Positions 58,849 through 64,000 of a stretch of 64,000 nt of DNA are shown here, piece after piece. Source of the stretch: Nautilus pompilius (lineage: Eukaryota; Mollusca; Cephalopoda; Nautilida; Nautilidae); NCBI GenBank assembly GCA_018389105.1, contig JACATO010000991.1:1220396-1284395 (forward strand), given 5' to 3'. Under the pieces are notes generated by a model, which did no database searches, was not told the origin of the DNA, and was given only the letters and a program-made list of their open reading frames with translations. Each line of letters starts with the position of its first letter. The first letter of the stretch is position 1. A program made the translations under genes and the position numbers.

Positions 58849-59096
58849 GCTTCCATTCTATTTTTTTTAAAAAAATGCAATGTTTTGATGGCAAACCTTT
58901 GAGTTTATCTAAAAAGTAGCAGTGATATAATTGAAACAGATCAGTTCCAGCCTCCTTCCCATTAATTATCGTCTCCATAGCTAATTTTGTACAGATGTAA
59001 AACAGCATTTCATCAATCACAGCAGCAATTATATTTCCTGCCCCTTTGTTACTCACAAATAATGTCCTATTCCACAAGTTATTTGAGGCACAGAGT
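58844..59096 (-). CDS. Gene 2 terminal coding exon
   Basis: The acceptor ggttttattgccag is followed by 83 open codons: LCASNNLWNRTLFVSNKGAG, then an Ile/Ala-rich helix, LFYICTKLAMETIINGKEAG, and DLFQLYHCYFLDKLKG before a Lys-rich tail. The final codons overlap AATAAA. An alternative is that the exon splices out at AAAG|GTTTGC and the Lys-rich tail is not coding. Confidence 0.6.
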
Positions 59097-62000
59097 CTGG
59101 CAATAAAACCTTTTTTTTTCACGATTAAAAACAAAATTTTTTTAAAGAAAAAAAAAAAAAGATACGAGAAGCCAAGCACTTTCTCTAAAAGAGAAAGCAG
59201 AGTTGATAGATTAGCTAATAAATAAATCAGCTTTATTGACTTAGGTTTTGAGAAAAGAAATGTGTTTTTTTTCTTTTCAAATTAACTCTGGCTAACCTTC
59301 GAAAGCTGGTACTTCAGGTTTGGTTAAACTGACGAACCCAGCCTTTACTAGAACTTTTCATCTTTTAGATGTGAGAGAAGATCCACAGGCTGGCTAGGAA
59401 GAAGCCATGCCAGAGAAGTATGCTAAACCAAGCCAGGATTCAAACTCAGGGCTCCTTGACCTAGGCAGTCCAGTAGCATACTAACCACAGGACCACTGCA
59501 CATACATTACCTCAATTGCCATTCTTAAATCAGCGTTGTTTTGCAGCCTAACATAAAAATTGCATAATAAATTCAGAAAGTAAAAGTAACCTAAAAATTG
59601 TACATTTTAAGTTGAGAGAGCTCTTTGGTTCAAAGGGACAAGCCTATGATACACAAGTTACGTTATGTCATAATAGTTCAGTATTGCACCATAAGGGAAA
59701 CCAATGTTTTCCACGACTAAAGCCATTTTTTTTGTAATAACTCACCTATCTGGTTCTGATGTCCATACTCTTTTCCATTATTTGTCTCCTGAGATCACAC
59801 AAACACAAGATGGTAGTAGTTAGTCTCCAAAGTTAGGACAAAAATATTTATTTATCAAAGAGGCATTTGATAATTCCTGCTTAATCATCCTTAGTGTTCA
59901 AAATGAATCGTAAATGGTAGTAACATAGTGGTGACCAAAAATATTGCATCCCTTTGTTTTTAAACGGGTTCGTTGAGTGGCACAATGTAACAAAGCCAAT
60001 TTCTGATCAGCTTCACATACGGTTTAAAGTAAATATTAATCAATTGTTAGTTTGAAAGTTAGTAAATACAATGCAAGTGTAGAACATCATTTCTCAAACA
60101 GAAAGAAATAGCAGGACAAGTTTCAGTGTGAAATAGTGGTAGTAAAAAGAAAGCCTAAGTTTTTGTTAATTATCAGCAGACAGAAGTACTTAAATTTTCA
60201 AATGTGCAGCTTTAAGATACCAAGATACAGGTTAAGTTTTTCCTACACAGAGATTCTAGTTGAGACTCACTTAAATTTATGCCTGTTTGTTTATAAGACT
60301 ACATCTAACATTTTATTAATCTATGAAGATTTGACATATAGGAAGCATCAGAACAGGTTCCCCAGATACCAGAGTTCAAGAGCTAAGTGACACATCAAAG
60401 GAGCTAAACACTTTGATTTAAACAAACTTTTTCTCCACCATCCACCTTCAGTAAGTCTCAAAAGCTTGAACAGATATCCAAAAACGATCTTTTCACAAAA
60501 TCTTTTGGCAGGCTGTGGCAAAAGTAAAGAGCATCATCTGCAGCTTCTCTCTCTCCATGAAACTGTCATTCTAGCTACTCTGAAGAAAATTTTCTTCTTT
60601 TTTTAGATTTTATAAAAGTTCTCTTTCAGTAATACAGAAATCTCCTTGTAGTCTCCATGAATGCAACATGCATAAATCTCCATCAGAATCTTGTATAACG
60701 TAATACTGAACAAAAAGTACTGAAAGCTTTCCAAAAATTGGGTAGCAATAGAGAAAAATAATTTGGTCATTGTTGCTGGTGGCTGCTTGACCCCGCCCGG
60801 CCCCACCTAACCAGCTAGAGAAGAGCGGGAAGAAACTACACTAAGAGCCACCATGCCAAGTTGAGCCTTTCAGCCACAAATCAAAATTTAGTCCAGTAGT
60901 CTACCACTGGAATACTGTGCCATTCCAATGGATTTTTCATAAGAGATCCAGCAGATATAATGACAGAATGACTAAAACATCAAAGGAATTTCATGTATAG
61001 AAATTGATGGCATCATGTAAGAGCCAACCAACCAACTTTAGATGATAAGTACTTTAAGATAGCACTGAGTGGCTGGAGTTACTAATGGGCTTCCAGTCTG
61101 GACTGGAAGGCAGGTTTCTGAAATGTGTCTCCCTTCTTATAATCTATAGTTGCCAAGCTGTGAAACCTTCACAGATTGTCCACTTACAATTAAAAACAGA
61201 AAGGTGACAGGAGAAATGCTGATTTTAACTTTAATGATAAAATAAGAGAGACGAACGAAACCAATGAGAGATTTTCCTAGAAAGCATGCTATAGAATCGT
61301 TCAAATAAAAGCTCAGCTGAAAAGAATCAACATAAACGTATCTGACTAGGCTTCAGTTGAACAAATCCAGTACCATTTTCTCCATGTGAAGTTGAGCAGC
61401 TGTCTATTTTTAATTCTTGATTAAGCACGTTTCAATCAATCAAAAATAAAATCATCAGTAAAAGTAAAGACATACATTTTTGTTCAAGAGGTTGGGAATA
61501 TGACAGTACAGAATTTTGACTGAACCTTCGCCAATTCAAATTTGCCAAGAGATATAAATACTGGGTAATTTGATTGGCACGAAGAAACAATAAGAGAATT
61601 TCAATGGTTCGTTAAGGGGAAATTATTTTTTTGTAGTGCATAGCCACTTTTGTGGGCCCCTCTTGATGCCACTCGGGTTTGAATCCTGACAGGTTTTCTC
61701 TCTTTGTTTACAGCATCACATTTGACTGTCTGCTATTTCTCACAATGTGAGAGTATATCTGCTTAATGAAATGATTTAAGCAAAAACAGTTTGAACTGCT
61801 TTATCTAGATGCACTTTGAAACTATAGCAGAGAGGCATAAGAGGGCAGAGTTTCAAATCATGCATGAGTCAAGAGAGACCAGACTAGCACTTTATCCTGC
61901 ACAGCCGTGGGTGAAAACTCACACATACACAAACTGGGTGCAGAAGAGTAGAAGCCATGCTAGATCCAACGAGATTCAAACCTGGCCATCAGCCATGGCA

Positions 62001-63191
62001 TGCCTGCATTTGACTATCCACCTCCAAAACCTTTGCACCAACTTGGTGACTAGCCACCTGTGCAATTCTCTTAATACGTACCTGAATGACAGGGAACAGG
62101 AAAATGGGCAAGTTTTTCCGTGTATTCCCTTCCCCCCCCCCCCATCTAGTCAGAAAAGTTTCTGGTAAATTTTTCTCATAGGGTTTACAGGTTATTTTTA
62201 ATGGCCTATGATTAGTGTGATTGGCCAATACCACTACACCTGTAACAATAATTTATTTTCTCTTCTTGTTGTTTACTAAAAGACCAGAGTACTCATTAGT
62301 TTTGATTTTTTTTTTAAAAAATGAAAATCTGTTAATAAAGATGTGATTTGAGTTTATATATCAAGACCCTTCCACAAAAATTATCTCCTCTCTCTTAAAA
62401 TGAGAGCAATTAATTAATCAAAAATACATAAAGATAAACTTCATTTATCACAGCAGCACAGAATATTGAAATATAATGTTGCTTTTAAAATTAGTAAGTC
62501 AGTCTAAACTTCTAGAGCTAAAGCAAGACTTTTAATTGTTCCCCAATAACCTAAAGAAGCATGAATAATAGAGCTCATTATAGGTCACTGCTGTCAACCT
62601 ACATTGCTGATGGACACTCACAGCAGATTTATATCCTTTCTCAGATGATCACTTTTCACTTAGCTTTTTAAGCCAAGAGCAGACTTTCTGTAGATTATCT
62701 TTCCACATGCCACCCCCTGAAACATAATATATTGCCTTAATTCTAAACTCTCTTGTATCTCACTTTCTTTAGCTCACATTTTAACTCATCAAGGTTTTTA
62801 ATGGAATTTAACAAGTGGAGATCATGTCTTCAACATAATTCTCTGAAGTCATTACCAGATGAACTGTTCAATTATTTTAGAGATAATTATCTTGTACATC
62901 AGTCAGACAATAAACAGAAAATAAAATGCCAAAATCAACTAAGTTTGCAATCTTGATGAAGTAAATTGTTTCATCCTCTTAGTAACTTTTCTTTTTTTCA
63001 TTTTTTTTAAACCATTTTGGTGTTTAATTAGAGTTTGGCATGCAAAGTTTCAATTATCCACCAAAAAATGAAAGTAGGAATTTGGTCGGAGAAGTTGTGG
63101 AGCTTTCAAAGACATGAGGGAATTTCTGCTTATCACAATAGAGAAACATTTTTTGAAGCCATGGGATAAATCCGTTTCCATCATCAAATGG
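58844..63191 (-). CDS. Gene 2: 3' part of an unidentified gene (span within window)
   Basis: Candidate exons in transcript order are 63062-63191, 60636-60719, 59746-59788 and 58844-59096. The first two join in phase; the later joins do not close, so at least one exon is missing or a boundary is wrong. The pieces are codon-like, with aromatic and charged residues, but I recognise no domain. The 5' part lies beyond the right edge. It is on the same strand as gene 1, whose candidate start is about 4.2 kb downstream. Confidence 0.45.
59320..59503 (-). mobile_element. tRNA-derived SINE, inverted
   Basis: Reverse-complement box B (GGATTCAAACTC, 59437-59448), preceded by GGCTGGCTAGGAAGAAGCC and followed by GGCAGTCCAGTAGCATACTA, the head of the same SINE family. 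Confidence 0.7.
59746..59788 (-). CDS. Gene 2 candidate exon (43 nt)
   Basis: Splice sites are excellent (gtgtttgtgtgatctcag and ATAG|GTGAGT). One frame reads ETNNGKEYGHQNQI; another is open but ends in TAG at the donor. Phase does not match either neighbour as drawn, so it may belong to an alternative transcript. Confidence 0.35.
59925..60560 (+). mobile_element. Probable Tc1/mariner 5' end and N-terminal relic
   Basis: GTGACCAAAAATATTGCATC near 59930 resembles the terminal repeat of Tc1-type elements. The following 84-codon frame (60136-60390) has a basic, helix-turn-helix-like composition but no decisive motif. Confidence 0.3.
60636..60719 (-). CDS. Gene 2 exon
   Basis: The acceptor follows a long pyrimidine tract (tattgctacccaatttttgg, then ctttcag). 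Using the base left by the 63 kb exon it reads V-LFVQYYVIQDSDGDLCMLHS and on to LQGDF. The donor TTCT|GTATTA is poor, so the 3' boundary is uncertain. Confidence 0.45.
60789..60921 (-). mobile_element. Degenerate SINE, inverted
   Basis: CCAGCTAGAGAAGAGCGGGA, CCACCATGCC and GTCCAGTAGTCTACCACTG match the inverted family head and body with many changes. Confidence 0.5.
61625..61700 (+). mobile_element. SINE head fragment
   Basis: A tRNA-like head with box B GGGTTTGAATCC near 61675 and no body. It could also be a separate tRNA pseudogene. Confidence 0.35.
61840..62055 (-). mobile_element. Degenerate SINE, inverted
   Basis: Reverse-complement box B (GAGATTCAAACCTGG, near 61971), with GCCATGCTAGATCC before it and a decayed head after it. 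Confidence 0.5.
63062..63191 (-). CDS. Gene 2 exon
   Basis: The acceptor is tactttgacatttatag and the donor TTTTTG|GTGGAT. The frame of 43 codons begins PFDDGNGFIPWLQKMFLYCD and ends with a Ser/Thr turn and KFLLSFF, leaving one base. Both strands and other frames are far less codon-like. Confidence 0.6.
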
Positions 63192-64000
63192 CTATAAATG
63201 TCAAAGTAGACATATCCATTTTCAGCATAATAAGGGATAAAATTAGTTTTTGATTAATATTAAAGATAAATTCTCTGAACTCTGTACATTTTATTTCTTT
63301 ATTTGTATGACTTCCTGACCAACATCTCAGAATCTTCATCAATTACAAATCATTGCTGGTCTTATTCCATTTTCTAAAATTCCTTCTGAAGAACACAGTT
63401 GAAGATGTCTTCTAAAAACAGCTTTCAGGTCTCAGAATCTTAAACACTATTATTACAGAAATTAATGCTGGAAGGAAATAAATGTATCCCAAATTCATTT
63501 TGTTTCTTTTTAAATTTATCAATTAAGAAACAAAGAAAAGCATTTTTTTAATCCTAAGTTAGTCAAAATTATACAATATATTCTATAACCTGAAAAATTG
63601 AATTAACTGTCTAACAGAATAAATAACAAAAAACAAAAGGTAACTAATTCAAATTATAAAAAAGAAATCTTTTAAAAGTAGTTGTAAAGCACCAATGATA
63701 AGAGTTATAAGAATTCTCCCCCAAAAAACTTCTTGGTCTGTAGATATAAAGTTATATCTTGGGCAGATGTAACATTAACCTCATAAATATTGCTACATCT
63801 TCTTTCTTTCATGAGATCTAAAAGACAAACAACCAAATACTAGATTGCCATTTTTACAAACAGTAATTATGATTTTTTTAACATTTTCAATTTCGCTGCA
63901 CTTCTCAGTGATTTTACTGATATACAAACATAAGTAATTTTGTTTAACATATGAAAACAAATAGAAGATTTATCATTTTAAATACAAATTTTTTATACTT

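Noticed and set aside
62753..62956. 67-codon plus-strand frame, codon-like in part
   Set aside because: No clear acceptor and donor pair, no family motif, and opposite to gene 2.

Overview
This is 64 kb of AT-rich animal nuclear DNA. I infer a mollusc, most likely a cephalopod (octopus-like). The grounds are very long introns with short exons, cephalopod-style tRNA-derived SINEs in both orientations, long simple repeats, and a dense layer of decayed DNA transposons (Tc1/mariner, CENP-B/Tigger, piggyBac, hAT) plus a Penelope-like remnant. There is no operon structure, rRNA, tRNA gene or bacterial gene. Almost every open frame over 60 codons is noise, a transposon fragment or part of a single exon.

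Real host coding DNA is in small exons on the minus strand, found here by pairing splice sites with an open frame and matching codon phase. I see two genes. Gene 1 runs right to left from a Kozak-like ATG near 54.64 kb to a stop at 4.285 kb, with an AATAAA just beyond it. About 22 candidate exons are listed; four runs of them are phase-compatible (54.6 to 40.5 kb, 19.5 to 17.4 kb, 15.0 to 13.7 kb and 5.8 to 4.3 kb). Some internal joins are missing or weak, so it could be two or more genes; a CpG-rich promoter-like block at 44.1-45.9 kb lies inside it and offers an alternative start. Gene 2 is upstream on the same strand. Only its 3' exons (63.19 to 58.84 kb) are in the window, and its stop codon overlaps AATAAA. 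I do not recognise either protein.

Layout: 0-1.3 kb CENP-B-type transposase relic; 2.1-3.15 kb Tc1-like relic; 4.2-18.3 kb 3' part of gene 1 with a ZBED5-like hAT relic at 7.4-8.6 kb; 18.4-27 kb more exons; 26-31 kb two Tc1/mariner relics and a GC-rich repeat; 33-35 kb SINEs; 36-40 kb a nested transposon pile (piggyBac, Tigger, and inside the Tigger a 2.2 kb element with long inverted repeats and a 6-bp target duplication); 43.5 kb Penelope relic; 44.1-45.9 kb CpG-rich block with a threefold NRF1-site repeat; 46-54.9 kb 5' exons of gene 1, a hAT relic, a minisatellite carrying 16 CRE-like sites, and a Tc1-like relic; 56-64 kb SINEs, CTCF-like sites and gene 2.

The most interesting items are the 2.2 kb element, the CRE-site and NRF1-site arrays, the microexon-rich gene, and an in-frame TAG exactly at an exon end followed by a phase-compatible exon.
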